A stretch of 64,000 bases of DNA, taken from Paenibacillus sp. FSL H7-0326. Its GTDB lineage: Bacteria > Bacillota > Bacilli > Paenibacillales > Paenibacillaceae. Both the position numbers and the translations under genes were made by a program. Below, in pieces: positions 43,588-52,679 of the stretch (position 1 is its first letter; each line of letters starts with the position of its first letter). Location: assembly GCF_001955535.1 (NCBI RefSeq), contig NZ_MPVN01000003.1, positions 496,001 to 560,000 on the forward strand. Direction: 5' to 3'. The notes under the pieces are model-generated. The model did not search any database. It was not told where the DNA came from and saw only the letters and a list, made by a program, of their open reading frames with translations.

Positions 43588-44703
43588 ATGAAATTAAATA
43601 TTCCTAACTCTGCTGCCGATTTAAGACACATAGCGGATCGTGTGGTGGATTACACATTTGGCATGGATTTGACTTGGGATTGGCCAGGCGGGGTTGCCTT
43701 CTACGGCGTAAGCCGGGCATTTGAAGTGACTGGTGAACAGGTCTACTTGGAACGAATGGCAGATTGGGTAGATGAATATCTGGAAGCAGGTCTTCCGCGA
43801 TGGACGGTAAACACGTGCGCTATGGGGCATATGTTAATTACTCTGTATGAGCAGACAAATGACCAGAAGTACCTCGATCTTATTCTCAGTAAGGTGGATT
43901 ATTTGGAGAACAAGGCATTGCGTTTTGGGGATCGTGTACTTCAGCATACCGTGTCCTCAAAAAATGATTTTCCAGAGCAATGCTGGGCAGACACCCTATT
44001 TATGGCCGCCTATTTTATGCTTCGTGTTGGCGTCAAGCTGAAGGAAAAGCGATTAGTTGACGATGCTCTGCATCAGTATTTCTGGCATATCAATTATTTG
44101 CAGGATGAGGACAACAGTCTATGGTATCACGGCTATAATCATATCAACAAAGACCACATGTCAGGAATTCATTGGGCGCGTGCTAACGCTTGGGCCGCTT
44201 ACACGATGTCTCGTGCAGCAAGAGGGGTGCCTGAAGGTTATCTATATCCTCCGATGATGCATATCTGGAGTTCACTTCGAGATCAGCTTGCGGCAATTAA
44301 AAAGCTGCAGAAGGAAGACGGACTCTGGGGAACTGTACTTGATTACCCGGAGGCGTATGGTGAAGTATCCGCCACTTCGGGTATCGCTGCCGCCATGATA
44401 ATGCAAGATAATCCGCTTCATGCGAAGTACGTTCGAAAGGCCTTAGACGGCGTCCTTGCCAACATCTCCGCGAACGGACGAGTAATGAACGTCTCGGGCG
44501 GAACAGCTGTTATGAACGACATTGAAGGGTATCTGCGCATTGACCGGAAATGGGCACAAGGCTGGGGGCAAGGGCTGGGTCTCGCTTTCCTAGCGGCAGT
44601 AATTGAGATGGTTGAATCACAGGAGGAAGGCTCAACTACTCAGGAAGGATTGAATCTAAGTGCTACTAAGTTAGAGAAAGAGAAGGGAATTGAAGCAAAG
44701 TGA
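43588..44703 (+). CDS. GH105 unsaturated rhamnogalacturonyl hydrolase (YteR/YesR-like)
   Basis: 371 residues, an alpha/alpha-barrel of the GH88/GH105 type. Visible: WDWPGGVAFYG, TCAMGHMLI, the catalytic aspartate Asp135 in QCWADTLFMAAYFM, WYHGYNH and SGIHWARANAWAAYTM. It removes unsaturated galacturonic acid from rhamnogalacturonan lyase products in the cytosol. GGAGG precedes the ATG. No transporter or lyase is adjacent. Control by a CcpA/LacI-type site is likely. Confidence 0.92.
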   Translation: MKLNIPNSAADLRHIADRVVDYTFGMDLTWDWPGGVAFYGVSRAFEVTGEQVYLERMADWVDEYLEAGLPRWTVNTCAMGHMLITLYEQTNDQKYLDLILSKVDYLENKALRFGDRVLQHTVSSKNDFPEQCWADTLFMAAYFMLRVGVKLKEKRLVDDALHQYFWHINYLQDEDNSLWYHGYNHINKDHMSGIHWARANAWAAYTMSRAARGVPEGYLYPPMMHIWSSLRDQLAAIKKLQKEDGLWGTVLDYPEAYGEVSATSGIAAAMIMQDNPLHAKYVRKALDGVLANISANGRVMNVSGGTAVMNDIEGYLRIDRKWAQGWGQGLGLAFLAAVIEMVESQEEGSTTQEGLNLSATKLEKEKGIEAK

Positions 44704-44792
44704 TTTCTCAGCAGATTTTGAGTATATGATTAGCGGATATTACGCTAAGATGCAAAGCTCTTATTTTAATGATATAGATGTTGTTATATAAC

Positions 44793-44825
44793 AAATGCCC
44801 TAGGAAGATTCCTAGGGCATTTTCG
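44793..44825 (+). terminator. Terminator of the GH105 gene
   Basis: AAATGCCCTAGGAA and TTCCTAGGGCATTT, a 14-bp stem with a 3-base loop, then TCGTT. Confidence 0.85.
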
Positions 44826-44879
44826 TTAGATCTCTATGGTTTAATGAAAACTTCTATCGCATACCAGTGTATCATGTTA

Positions 44880-44918
44880 CCGCTCAGTTCCCTTTCGTGA
44901 AACGAGCGGCTTTTTTTA
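44880..44918 (+). terminator. Plus-strand terminator without a gene
   Basis: CCGCTC (44880-44885) / GAGCGG (44904-44909) followed by CTTTTTTT. No plus-strand gene lies between this and the GH105 terminator, so it may be a relic of a lost gene. Confidence 0.6.
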
Positions 44919-44966
44919 CTTATCAATGAAGTCTTAGGAGGTACCAATCTGTCTAGTGTTAACATG

Positions 44967-45263
44967 TTAAGATCGGAAGCTGTTCCAAGTGATTGTTTGT
45001 TCAACAGGGAAGCGGCTGGATGGGTGGGCACAGACAGTTCCCTTGCCGATGGCCACCAGCAGGATCGGAATATACCGAGATGGAACCGCAAACTCAGCAT
45101 TGAATGCATCGCTATCAAATCCGCCTATAGGACAGGAGTCGAGCCCTTTGGCCTTGGCTGTCATGATTTCTTGATTATTTAACTTATAGTTAGAGTCGAA
45201 ATGTTTGACGGCATGGCGATTCCGAACCAAAGCGAAGAATTCCTTTTGTATAATATCTGACAT
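44967..45263 (-). pseudogene. Nitroreductase with large in-frame internal deletion
   Basis: 98 residues. The first ~30 (MSDIIQKEFFALVRNRHAVKHFDSNYKLNNQEI) match the N-terminus of NfsA/YfkO-type nitroreductases. The rest (MTAKAKGLDSCPIGGFDSDAF, VPSRYIPILLVAIGKG, HPSSRFPVEQTITWN) match the last third. The middle ~90-100 residues, which build most of the FMN site and dimer core, are absent and the frame is kept. Expected length is about 200. It would not fold as a normal enzyme. It lies 33 bases past the DMT transporter stop, so the two were probably one operon. Confidence 0.75.
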
Positions 45264-45295
45264 AGTTCTATCCGCTCCTTTAATTGTATTAATCT

Positions 45296-46237
45296 TTATC
45301 CGGCTTTTGCACGATGAAGAACTTGCTCCTCCCATTTGTTCCCTAGCAGATTGGTTCCCATGACACCGGCAATAATAAGTGCAGAACCGATTATATGGTA
45401 CATTCTGACTTCCTCGCCAAGCAAAAGCGCTCCTGCAATGATAGACACAATCGTCGATAGATTGGAGAATACGCTCATTTTGGATGCTTCGATTCTGGAC
45501 AAGGCAAAGTTTGAACTAAGCGCCGTAACCAGTGTGGACATGATGCCAAGATAGAGGATGGACACGATAAACGTACCGCTGGCAAGCGGAGAGAACAATT
45601 GATCAATCGTTCCTGCCGCTGCATGCCCGGTGAGTGACACAGAAAGGAAGGAAAGAAAGGCAATGCCGAGTATGAAATACGTCATCTCCGCAGGACTGAA
45701 TGATTTAAGCAGCCGTCTCGCGAGTACGTTGTACCCTGCCATTATCAAGCAAGACAAGAATAAGAGAATGATCCCCGTCATGTTGGACCAGTCGATCCGG
45801 CTGCCCTTCATGATAAAGATAAACAGGACTCCGCTGACCGACAGACAGATGGATAGCTTTTGCAAGAGAGTGGTCGTTTCTTTTAAAAACAGGAATGCCA
45901 GCAGCACCGTTAAAATCGGTGTGAAAGCAAACAGAATCCCCCCTTCGCTTGAAGTGGCATACTTCAGGCCGTATGATTGGAGCGTAAAAAATCCCAGCGG
46001 ATACAGAATGGCCAAGAGCAGTACCTTGTGAAGCTTCTTCCTACGATAGTTTAAACGGACCCGGCCCAGCAGTACAGGGATGGATATCACGGCGAATGAT
46101 GCGGCGAAGCGGAATGTCAGTGTATCTAGGGGTTCGGCGAATTCGAGTGCAATCTTGGTGAATACAAATGAAAAGCCTATGATCAAAGCATTCAGAACCG
46201 CGCAGAGATAAGCAAGTTTGATTCCGGAAGAATTCAT
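45296..46237 (-). CDS. EamA-type (DMT) transporter
   Basis: 313 residues with ten membrane helices in two EamA repeats; the second-helix block LDTLTFRFAASFAVI and the end of repeat 2 (LSTIVSIIAGALLLGEEVRMYHIIGSALIIAGVMGTNL) are typical. A metabolite exporter of unknown substrate. It is divergent from a MocR regulator, a common pairing in which MocR controls the transporter. The reduced nitroreductase gene follows it. Confidence 0.9.
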   Translation of the reverse strand: MNSSGIKLAYLCAVLNALIIGFSFVFTKIALEFAEPLDTLTFRFAASFAVISIPVLLGRVRLNYRRKKLHKVLLLAILYPLGFFTLQSYGLKYATSSEGGILFAFTPILTVLLAFLFLKETTTLLQKLSICLSVSGVLFIFIMKGSRIDWSNMTGIILLFLSCLIMAGYNVLARRLLKSFSPAEMTYFILGIAFLSFLSVSLTGHAAAGTIDQLFSPLASGTFIVSILYLGIMSTLVTALSSNFALSRIEASKMSVFSNLSTIVSIIAGALLLGEEVRMYHIIGSALIIAGVMGTNLLGNKWEEQVLHRAKAG

Positions 46238-46344
46238 TCAAGCATTTGCCTCCTTCAACAATTAGTGTCATGTTCGCGAACATGGAAGTGATACTTGAAA
46301 TGGTAAAGCGAAATGAAGATGCCAACAACAACAAATTTACAAAA

Positions 46345-46358
46345 TTGTATCGATACAG
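46345..46358. promoter_or_regulatory. Palindrome in the DMT-MocR intergenic region
   Basis: TGTATCGATACA is a 12-bp palindrome, followed 8 bases later by CGTATCAAG, a partial repeat. Likely MocR binding region between the divergent genes; inferred. Confidence 0.4.
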
Positions 46359-46403
46359 TTGTTCGTATCAAGTATGATGAAATGGAAGGAAGAGGTGAGC
46401 AGC

Positions 46404-47747
46404 GTGAAAAGATACTTGTCTATCCTTACCGATATGGAACTCAAAATAAATGATGGGCACTACCACCCAGGACAAAGGCTGCCTTCCGTCCGCGATGCCG
46501 CAAAACTGTACGGATGCAGCGTCAGTACCGTCGTCCGGGCTTACGCTGAACTGGAAAAGAAACACGCCATCTATTCCATTCCCCAAAGTGGGTACTATGT
46601 CGTTGCCAAACCGGAAGACCTATCCAGTGGCAGAGATGACAACAAGATTGATTTTTCATCAGCACTGCCGGATATTAACGTATTTCCTTATATAGACTTC
46701 CAGCATTGCTTGAACAAGGCAATTGATACGTATAAGCAACAGCTGTTTACGGGTGGCGATTTGAGAGGGTTGACGAAGCTTCGACAGACGCTAATGTCCC
46801 ACTTGGCGAATGACCAGGTGTTTGCCAAAATGGAGCAAATTATGATCACTTCGGGAGCTCAGCGGGCATTGGAAATTTTGGCTAGAATGCCATTTCCAAA
46901 TGGTAAAGAGACCATTCTGGTCGAGCAGCCAAGTTACGATATCTACTTGCGATATCTTGAAGCGGAGGGTATTCCGGTCGATGGAATTCCGCGAAGCGCA
47001 GCTGGCGTTGATCTGCAGGTGCTGGAACAGAAGTTCAAGTACGGAGGAATTAAATTTTTCTACACAATGTCCAGATATCACAATCCACTAGGAACCACGT
47101 ACAGCGCGGAAGAGCGAAAGACAATTGCCAGGCTAGCGGGAAAATACGATGTGTACGTCATCGAGGACGATTATATGGGGGATTTAGGAGAGGAAAAAGA
47201 ATTTGATTCAATTTACACGTATAACCGGACATCGCATGTCGTTTACGTGAAGAGCTTCTCCAAGATTATTTTCCCGGGTTTGCGCTTAGGTACGGTCGTG
47301 CTGCCGGAACGGCTATTGGATACATTCCTCGCATACAAGGGGCATGCCGATACTTCGCTATTGTCGCAAGCGGCGCTTGATGTATATATCAGAAACGGCA
47401 TGTATGAACGGCACAAATATAAGATCAGAAGCCAATATGCAGCGCGGATCAAGGGGGTAAACGATGCGGTAAGCCGTCAAAATGACGCGGGATACGTGAA
47501 ATTATCGGGGGTCGACTCCGGCCTGTATATTCAGTTCAAGCTACCGCAAACCGTTAACTTGGATCGGCTGATGAAGCGGCTGTCGGTGAGGAATGTGAAA
47601 GTCATGACCGGCAAGCCGTTTTATTTAACAAACTGGCTTGAGCGGGAAAAGTTTATGCGAGTCAGTATCTCGCTGGTCAAGCCGGAGAGAATTGAAGAGG
47701 GAGTAAGGATCATTATGGAGGAAGTAGGGAGGGAGATGGGGACATAG
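46404..47747 (+). CDS. MocR-family regulator (GntR helix-turn-helix fused to aminotransferase)
   Basis: 447 residues from GTG 46404, with AGAGGTGAG upstream; an earlier in-frame ATG at 46374 is possible. GntR-type DNA-binding part: HPGQRLPSVRDAAKLYGCSVSTVVRAYAELEKKHAIYSIPQSGYYV. A fold-type I aminotransferase-like domain follows, with the PLP-lysine in YVKSFSKIIFPGLRLG and YHNPLG. MocR proteins use PLP as a sensor. Target: the divergent DMT transporter. Confidence 0.92.
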   Translation: MKRYLSILTDMELKINDGHYHPGQRLPSVRDAAKLYGCSVSTVVRAYAELEKKHAIYSIPQSGYYVVAKPEDLSSGRDDNKIDFSSALPDINVFPYIDFQHCLNKAIDTYKQQLFTGGDLRGLTKLRQTLMSHLANDQVFAKMEQIMITSGAQRALEILARMPFPNGKETILVEQPSYDIYLRYLEAEGIPVDGIPRSAAGVDLQVLEQKFKYGGIKFFYTMSRYHNPLGTTYSAEERKTIARLAGKYDVYVIEDDYMGDLGEEKEFDSIYTYNRTSHVVYVKSFSKIIFPGLRLGTVVLPERLLDTFLAYKGHADTSLLSQAALDVYIRNGMYERHKYKIRSQYAARIKGVNDAVSRQNDAGYVKLSGVDSGLYIQFKLPQTVNLDRLMKRLSVRNVKVMTGKPFYLTNWLEREKFMRVSISLVKPERIEEGVRIIMEEVGREMGT

Positions 47748-47823
47748 ATATCGCACGTGCGTATAACAAAGTTGAGGGACCGGGAAGAGGATCATTAATT
47801 TTGAGATTAAGGAGCTAAATAAA

Positions 47824-48492
47824 ATGAATGAAAATAAAGCTACAGAAATAAAACGTTCTTCAAAAGCAGAAAGCATTCTATCCCAGTTTAATAGCAAAAC
47901 AAAGCTAGGCGACCTACGAAAAATCGCAAAGGACATTAAAAAAGATCACGAGTTAGCGATGGAACTGTGGTCAACCGAAGAGTTTTTGCCCAGACTATTA
48001 GCAATCTTAATCATGGATAAAAAATTACTTTCACAAGAAGTGCTAAATATACTTGATAAGGATATGCAGACTCACACTTTTGATGAGCGAAATAACTTAA
48101 TGGATTGGCTAATGGCTAATCAGCTCACCAAAGACAAGAAGACGATTGCAATGATGGAGTCATGGGAAAATAGCCCTTCTGCTCTTCAAAGGCGAGCTTA
48201 CTGGTATTATCAAGCGCGATTGAGATGGACTGGACAAGCACCGCCTGATAACACCGCAGACTTACTATCTAGATTAGAGGCTAATATTACGCAGGAGGAA
48301 CCGGAAGTTCAATGGGCTATGAATTTCACCGCAGGCTGGATAGGCGTTTATGATGAAATGAATCGTGAACGTTGTATTAAAATGGGTGAGAAAACGGGTC
48401 TTTACAAAGATGAAATCGTATCAAAAGGATGTACTCCCAGCTATTTACCAGAGTTTATTACAATTGAAGTTAACAAACGACAAAATAAATAG
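47824..48492 (+). CDS. DNA alkylation repair (AlkD-like) protein
   Basis: 222 residues of HEAT-like helical repeats: LWSTEEFLPRLLAILIMDKK, DERNNLMDWLMANQL, ENSPSALQRRAYWYYQARLRW and EVQWAMNFTAGWIGVYDE. AlkD-type enzymes remove N3- and N7-alkylated bases. Here the family's tryptophan/aspartate pattern is partly seen, so activity is likely but not assured. AAGGAGCT precedes the ATG. Confidence 0.82.
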   Translation: MNENKATEIKRSSKAESILSQFNSKTKLGDLRKIAKDIKKDHELAMELWSTEEFLPRLLAILIMDKKLLSQEVLNILDKDMQTHTFDERNNLMDWLMANQLTKDKKTIAMMESWENSPSALQRRAYWYYQARLRWTGQAPPDNTADLLSRLEANITQEEPEVQWAMNFTAGWIGVYDEMNRERCIKMGEKTGLYKDEIVSKGCTPSYLPEFITIEVNKRQNK

Positions 48493-48566
48493 TTCTTTAG
48501 AGATGAAGTTTATTTCATTTCGTGATAAGCTTCGATATCAAATTCAAAGAGAGTAATGAGCTTAGA

Positions 48567-49406
48567 CTATGAGCTTTCTTCAGTAGAAATCGAAGTTATT
48601 TGTTTCCGATAAGCTGAAGGAGAATGACCTATCGTTTTCTTAAATAATTTTGAAAATAATAGTGGATCCTCGTAGCCCACCGAGCGTGCAGTATCACCAA
48701 TCGATAAATGAACGTGATGTAAAAGGTCGCATGCTCTGTTCATTCGATACTTGATGAGAAAAGCTTGTATACTAAGACCCGTGTACTCTTTAAATACACT
48801 GCCTAAGTAATTGCGCTGCAAACCAATGCTCTTTGCGATGCCTTCCACCGTAATTCTACTGTCATAATTTAATCTAATAAAATCGATGACTTGGTTTACG
48901 TATTTTTCTTTTGGGTTATGAGAAACTACACTTTTAATTTCAGTGCTTCTTTGTGCCAGCTCACCAAAGTACATATACAATAGTCCATTTAAATAGATGC
49001 TTCGTCCCTGAGCACTCGTATTTGTCCTCAACATCGTTTCAACATATTGAGTTAAGGAGCCGTTATTCATATGAAAAATAGGCACATCGTTTGAAAGTCC
49101 TGCTTCAAGAAGCAAATTTTCAGCAGAAGTTCCATTAAATCCAATCCAGCAATAATGCCACGGACGTTCATGATCTGCTTTATAAAAAGCGACTTTTTCA
49201 GGACAGAGAAGGAATCCGTCACCTTTTTTTAGATTGTACCTTTTTCCTTCATATTGAAACACACCTTCACCATCAAGAATATAATGTATTTTGTAGTATT
49301 CACGTATGGACGGGCCGAAGGAGTGTCCAGGCTTGCAGGCTTCCATACCGAATTGGATTAAATAGAGATCATGCAAATGAGGGTTCGGTGAAATAAATTC
49401 GGTCAT
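48567..49406 (-). CDS. AraC-family regulator with N-terminal cupin
   Basis: 279 residues. N-terminal cupin-type sensing domain (YYKIHYILDGEGVFQYEGKRY), then two helix-turn-helix motifs: ITVEGIAKSIGLQRNYLGSVFKEYTGLSIQAFLI and IGDTARSVGYEDPLLFSKLFKKTIGHSPSAYRK. Sugar-responsive regulators share this layout. Divergent from an aldo/keto reductase gene. Confidence 0.92.
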   Translation of the reverse strand: MTEFISPNPHLHDLYLIQFGMEACKPGHSFGPSIREYYKIHYILDGEGVFQYEGKRYNLKKGDGFLLCPEKVAFYKADHERPWHYCWIGFNGTSAENLLLEAGLSNDVPIFHMNNGSLTQYVETMLRTNTSAQGRSIYLNGLLYMYFGELAQRSTEIKSVVSHNPKEKYVNQVIDFIRLNYDSRITVEGIAKSIGLQRNYLGSVFKEYTGLSIQAFLIKYRMNRACDLLHHVHLSIGDTARSVGYEDPLLFSKLFKKTIGHSPSAYRKQITSISTEESS

Positions 49407-49638
49407 GCAGATATCTCCTTTGCCGTAAAGCTTAAACGTTTGATATATAAAATTAACAGTACCACATTACGTGCATGATCGAATAGATCTCGCTTCTTAT
49501 CCCTAAGAGATAACATACATAAAACCATAAGAGAAACACATTGTGACATTATAAACACTTTTCTTTTCTTGTAAGATCTAACTAGTAATACGAACCTAAT
49601 ATTTGTTAGTTTAATTTTTACACAGAGGAGAAATAGTC

Positions 49639-50643
49639 ATGATATATCAGGCGAATGATCAACGGTACAATAGGATGGAGTATAGGCGTTCCGGTAAAAG
49701 CGGTATAAAATTTCCTGCTATTTCACTTGGATTATGGCAGAACTTTGGAGGCAATAAACCCTTTGAAGAATCAAGGGCGATGATACGGCGTGCATTTGAC
49801 CTGGGTATCACACATTTTGATCTAGCCAATAACTATGGTCCCCCTGCAGGATCAGCTGAGGAAACATTTGGGGGAGTACTCAAGAAAGACATGATGCCAT
49901 ATCGCGATGAAATGCTAATATCAACAAAAGCGGGGTATTACATGTGGCCCGGGCCATATGGAGAATGGGGCTCTCGTAAAAATTTGCTCGCGAGTTTGGA
50001 TCAAAGCTTGAGACGAATGGGAATCGATTACGTTGATATTTTTTATCACCATAGACCTGATCCTGATACTCCCTTGGAAGAGTCGATGAGCGCACTTGCA
50101 CAAGCCGTGAAACAAGGGAAAGCACTATATGTCGGTTTGTCCAACTATGGTCCGGAAGAAACAAGACGAGCTGCTGAAATTCTTAAGGAGCTTGGAACGC
50201 CCCTCCTTGTTCATCAGCCTAACTATTCTATGCTGAATCGGTGGATTGAGGATGGTCTAACAGAAGTGCTGCAGGAACAAGGTGTAGGATCCATCGCATT
50301 TTGTCCGCTTGGTCGTGGCCAATTAACAGGCAAATATGTAGACAAGTTGGAGCATGAATTGAACTCCGGCGAAATCACGTTGAAGCCTCAGGCGGTAACT
50401 GCAGAAAGACTCTCTAAATTTCGTGAACTAGAATCCATTGCAGCTCACCGCGGACAAAGCTTGGCACAAATGTCACTTACGTGGGCTTTGCGAAAAGGTG
50501 GAGTTACCTCCGTGTTAATCGGAGCAAGCAAGGTAAGCCAGATTGAGGAAAATGCAGCATCCGTATCTTTCCCAGCATTAACCGAAGACGAACTTAAAAG
50601 GATTGATAGCGTGCTAGAACAAATAGGGAATTTCCCTTGGTAA
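49639..50643 (+). CDS. Aldo/keto reductase (YghZ/GsfA-like, AKR14 group)
   Basis: 334 residues. AKR catalytic set: HFDLANNYGPPAGSAEETFG (Asp, Tyr), ISTKAGYYMWPGPYGEWGSRK (Lys) and FYHHRPDP (His). The GPP.GSAE and MWPGPYG blocks identify the L-glyceraldehyde-3-phosphate reductase / YghZ-like branch, which also reduces methylglyoxal. The end block SVLIGASKVSQIEEN binds NADPH. Divergent from the AraC gene, its likely controller. Confidence 0.93.
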   Translation: MIYQANDQRYNRMEYRRSGKSGIKFPAISLGLWQNFGGNKPFEESRAMIRRAFDLGITHFDLANNYGPPAGSAEETFGGVLKKDMMPYRDEMLISTKAGYYMWPGPYGEWGSRKNLLASLDQSLRRMGIDYVDIFYHHRPDPDTPLEESMSALAQAVKQGKALYVGLSNYGPEETRRAAEILKELGTPLLVHQPNYSMLNRWIEDGLTEVLQEQGVGSIAFCPLGRGQLTGKYVDKLEHELNSGEITLKPQAVTAERLSKFRELESIAAHRGQSLAQMSLTWALRKGGVTSVLIGASKVSQIEENAASVSFPALTEDELKRIDSVLEQIGNFPW

Positions 50644-50968
50644 TGAATTGAACATGTGCTTTAATAGACGTGTGTGAAACAAAATAAAACACTTTCAAGG
50701 GAATACCTCTTATCGTAAAGATATGGAGAACAACCTTGGAGGTGTTTTTCATTTGTTCACAAATCATGCCATAGATCTAACGGGTGGTACTTCCCTTTCT
50801 TCAATTCGTTTGTTTTGGATTTTGTTAGGAGGAGAGTAGCTTGCTTATATCGAAAACAGAAAGGTTGGTTTTGCACTAATTCACTTAGGACAATCAGTAT
50901 ATATAACAGGAGATCAGCAAAACAGCTTGTATGTAATTTATGACGTATTACAGGGAGAGGTGCTACGG
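50644..50968 (+). other. Gap with small coding remnants before the alpha/beta hydrolase
   Basis: A 28-residue frame at 50754-50840 (TTG start nine bases after GGAGG) ends in TAG. The hydrolase frame itself stays open from about 50841 as AYIENRKVGFALIHLGQSVY and more, without a start codon or stop before the true ATG. Protein-like composition suggests debris of an unidentified gene. No function can be given. Confidence 0.35.
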
Positions 50969-52123
50969 ATGGTTAACCGATTAATCGAGCGTGATTTTTG
51001 TTGCAGAAGAGAGGGGCTGATGATTCGAGGAAGAGAATTCCTGCCACAAGGAGATCATTTACCAGCGATCATCATTAGTCATGGATTTGGTGGAAATTCA
51101 ATGAACCTGGAATCATACTGCCGAACGTTTGCAGGATGGGGATATGCGACATACTGTTTTGACTTCTGTGGCGGTTGCCCTGATGAAGAGGGAAGAAGTG
51201 ACGGAAAATCAACGGATATGACTGTACTGACCGAACGTGACGATTTGATAGCCGTTATGAACTATGTTAAAGAGTTAACTTATGTTGATGACAGCAAATT
51301 GACATTAATGGGGTTTAGTCAGGGCGGATTTGTATCGGCGCTTGCCGCTGCCAAACGCGCAAATGAAGTGAACTCAATAATACTTATTTACCCGGCATTT
51401 TGTATTCCGGACGATGCCCGAAGAGGTGCATTAGCGAACTCATCCTATGATATCAATTGTGTTCCTGAAATTATAGATTGCGGGAAAATGACTATTGGCA
51501 AGATGTTTCATGAGACCGTCGCAGATATGGATCCTTATGAAGAGATCATTCCTTACACAGGACCTGTACTTCTGATCCATGGCACCTCAGATGAGATTGT
51601 ACATTACAGTTATTCTGTTCAAGCCCAAAATTCTTATGAAACAAGTCAATGTCAACTGCAACTCATCAAGGAGGCCGGACATCATTTTACCGAGGAACAA
51701 ACGGAAAGTATGATTGTTTCCATACATCAATTTTTAAAAGGAAAAAAGGAAGTGTTAACGATTGATGTTCTAATTACTGGCAGCGAGGTGAGGAAGGATA
51801 CGGGAACAGATAAGCAGATTGCTGTCTTTTTTACAGGAAGCAGTGAAAGCCCTTTCTTCAAAGGTGATATTGTCCAGGGGGCTGAGGACGTGCAGGATTA
51901 TTATGAAGGTAACCTGACTAACATTCGAGCAGATTATGCGCTGGAAGGCGTTGACTATGTGGGGGATCACTGCCGAATTCATATTGTGAACCAGCGTGTG
52001 AATGGAGAGCTGAAGCCTGATTTACATACAGATAGCAGAGCACTTGATTTTCTTAATCATGCAGATCTGACGGCCAGTATTGAGGGTTTTACAGGTGGAC
52101 TTACCGTTCGTATTTTCTCATAA
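50969..52123 (+). CDS. Alpha/beta hydrolase with extra C-terminal domain
   Basis: 384 residues from ATG 50969, preceded by AGGGAGAGG; the frame itself is open further back. The first ~265 residues form an alpha/beta hydrolase: oxyanion block IISHGFGGNS, nucleophile Ser in GFSQGG, acid Asp in GTSDEIVH and His in EAGHHF. It resembles cinnamoyl/feruloyl-esterase-like proteins. The last ~120 residues (TIDVLITGSEVRKDTG ... FFKGDIVQGAEDVQ ... ASIEGFTGGLTVRIF) are a separate beta-rich domain that reminds me of DUF3237; that match is tentative. The fusion is unusual. A terminator follows at 52225. Confidence 0.8.
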   Translation: MVNRLIERDFCCRREGLMIRGREFLPQGDHLPAIIISHGFGGNSMNLESYCRTFAGWGYATYCFDFCGGCPDEEGRSDGKSTDMTVLTERDDLIAVMNYVKELTYVDDSKLTLMGFSQGGFVSALAAAKRANEVNSIILIYPAFCIPDDARRGALANSSYDINCVPEIIDCGKMTIGKMFHETVADMDPYEEIIPYTGPVLLIHGTSDEIVHYSYSVQAQNSYETSQCQLQLIKEAGHHFTEEQTESMIVSIHQFLKGKKEVLTIDVLITGSEVRKDTGTDKQIAVFFTGSSESPFFKGDIVQGAEDVQDYYEGNLTNIRADYALEGVDYVGDHCRIHIVNQRVNGELKPDLHTDSRALDFLNHADLTASIEGFTGGLTVRIFS

Positions 52124-52224
52124 GAAGAGTGTGTTGAGCCTAAGGTGCCTTAAGGTGCTCTAGTTCCTTTTGATTATAACGAAACAAATCCGAGCAATTT
52201 TAGTATCTATTTAAGACATATGCC

Positions 52225-52264
52225 AGGGAGCAGTTTGTCATTGCCAACAGCTGCTCCCTCCTTC
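52225..52264 (+). terminator. Terminator after the alpha/beta hydrolase
   Basis: AGGGAGCAG and CTGCTCCCT, 9-bp stem, then CCTTCGTTT. Confidence 0.7.
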
Positions 52265-52314
52265 GTTTAAGCTAAAGAGTAGATTAGTGCGGTATCCTGT
52301 TTAAGATCTGTGCT

Positions 52315-52671
52315 TCAAGACACGAGAAATTCGTGTTCATAAATCGCGTGAATCCTTTCCAGAACGTTCTGCGCCTGGTCTTTAAACTTTAGTTCCACGA
52401 CACGCCCTTTTAGCAAAAATACGCCGCTCTCATGATGATGATCCCCGAATGCCCCTTCATACAGCTTGTTAGCTCCGAGAGTAGGAGGCGAGAAAAATAG
52501 CTTCATCACTACTTCAATCAAAACGGGCAGTCCCGATTGTTTCCCTTTTCTTAGCGTGTTGTTGCCGCCCGGGTCGACACTAAGGATCTTGATGTCGTCC
52601 TTGGCGAGCTGTGATGCGATGGCCTGAGTCCATAGTGAAAGAGCTAGCTTCGAGGTCGCGTAAGGACCAAT
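52315..52671 (-). pseudogene. C-terminal half of a short-chain dehydrogenase
   Basis: About 118 residues beginning at GPYATSKLALSLWTQAIASQL, which contains the catalytic Tyr-x-x-x-Lys, followed by VDPGG and the rest of an SDR to the C-terminus. The Rossmann half with the NAD(P) motif is missing; homology stops near 52671 where an unrelated plus-strand fragment begins. The product cannot bind its cofactor. Truncated gene. Confidence 0.75.
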
Positions 52672-52679
52672 TAACTTGC

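Noticed and set aside
44967..45182. Plus-strand open frames near the nitroreductase
   Set aside because: They are shadows of the minus-strand nitroreductase remnant, which matches a known family at both ends.
49407..49638. TTAAACGTTTGA upstream of the AraC gene as a cre site
   Set aside because: The symmetric core is there but the TG and CA flanks of the CcpA consensus are missing.
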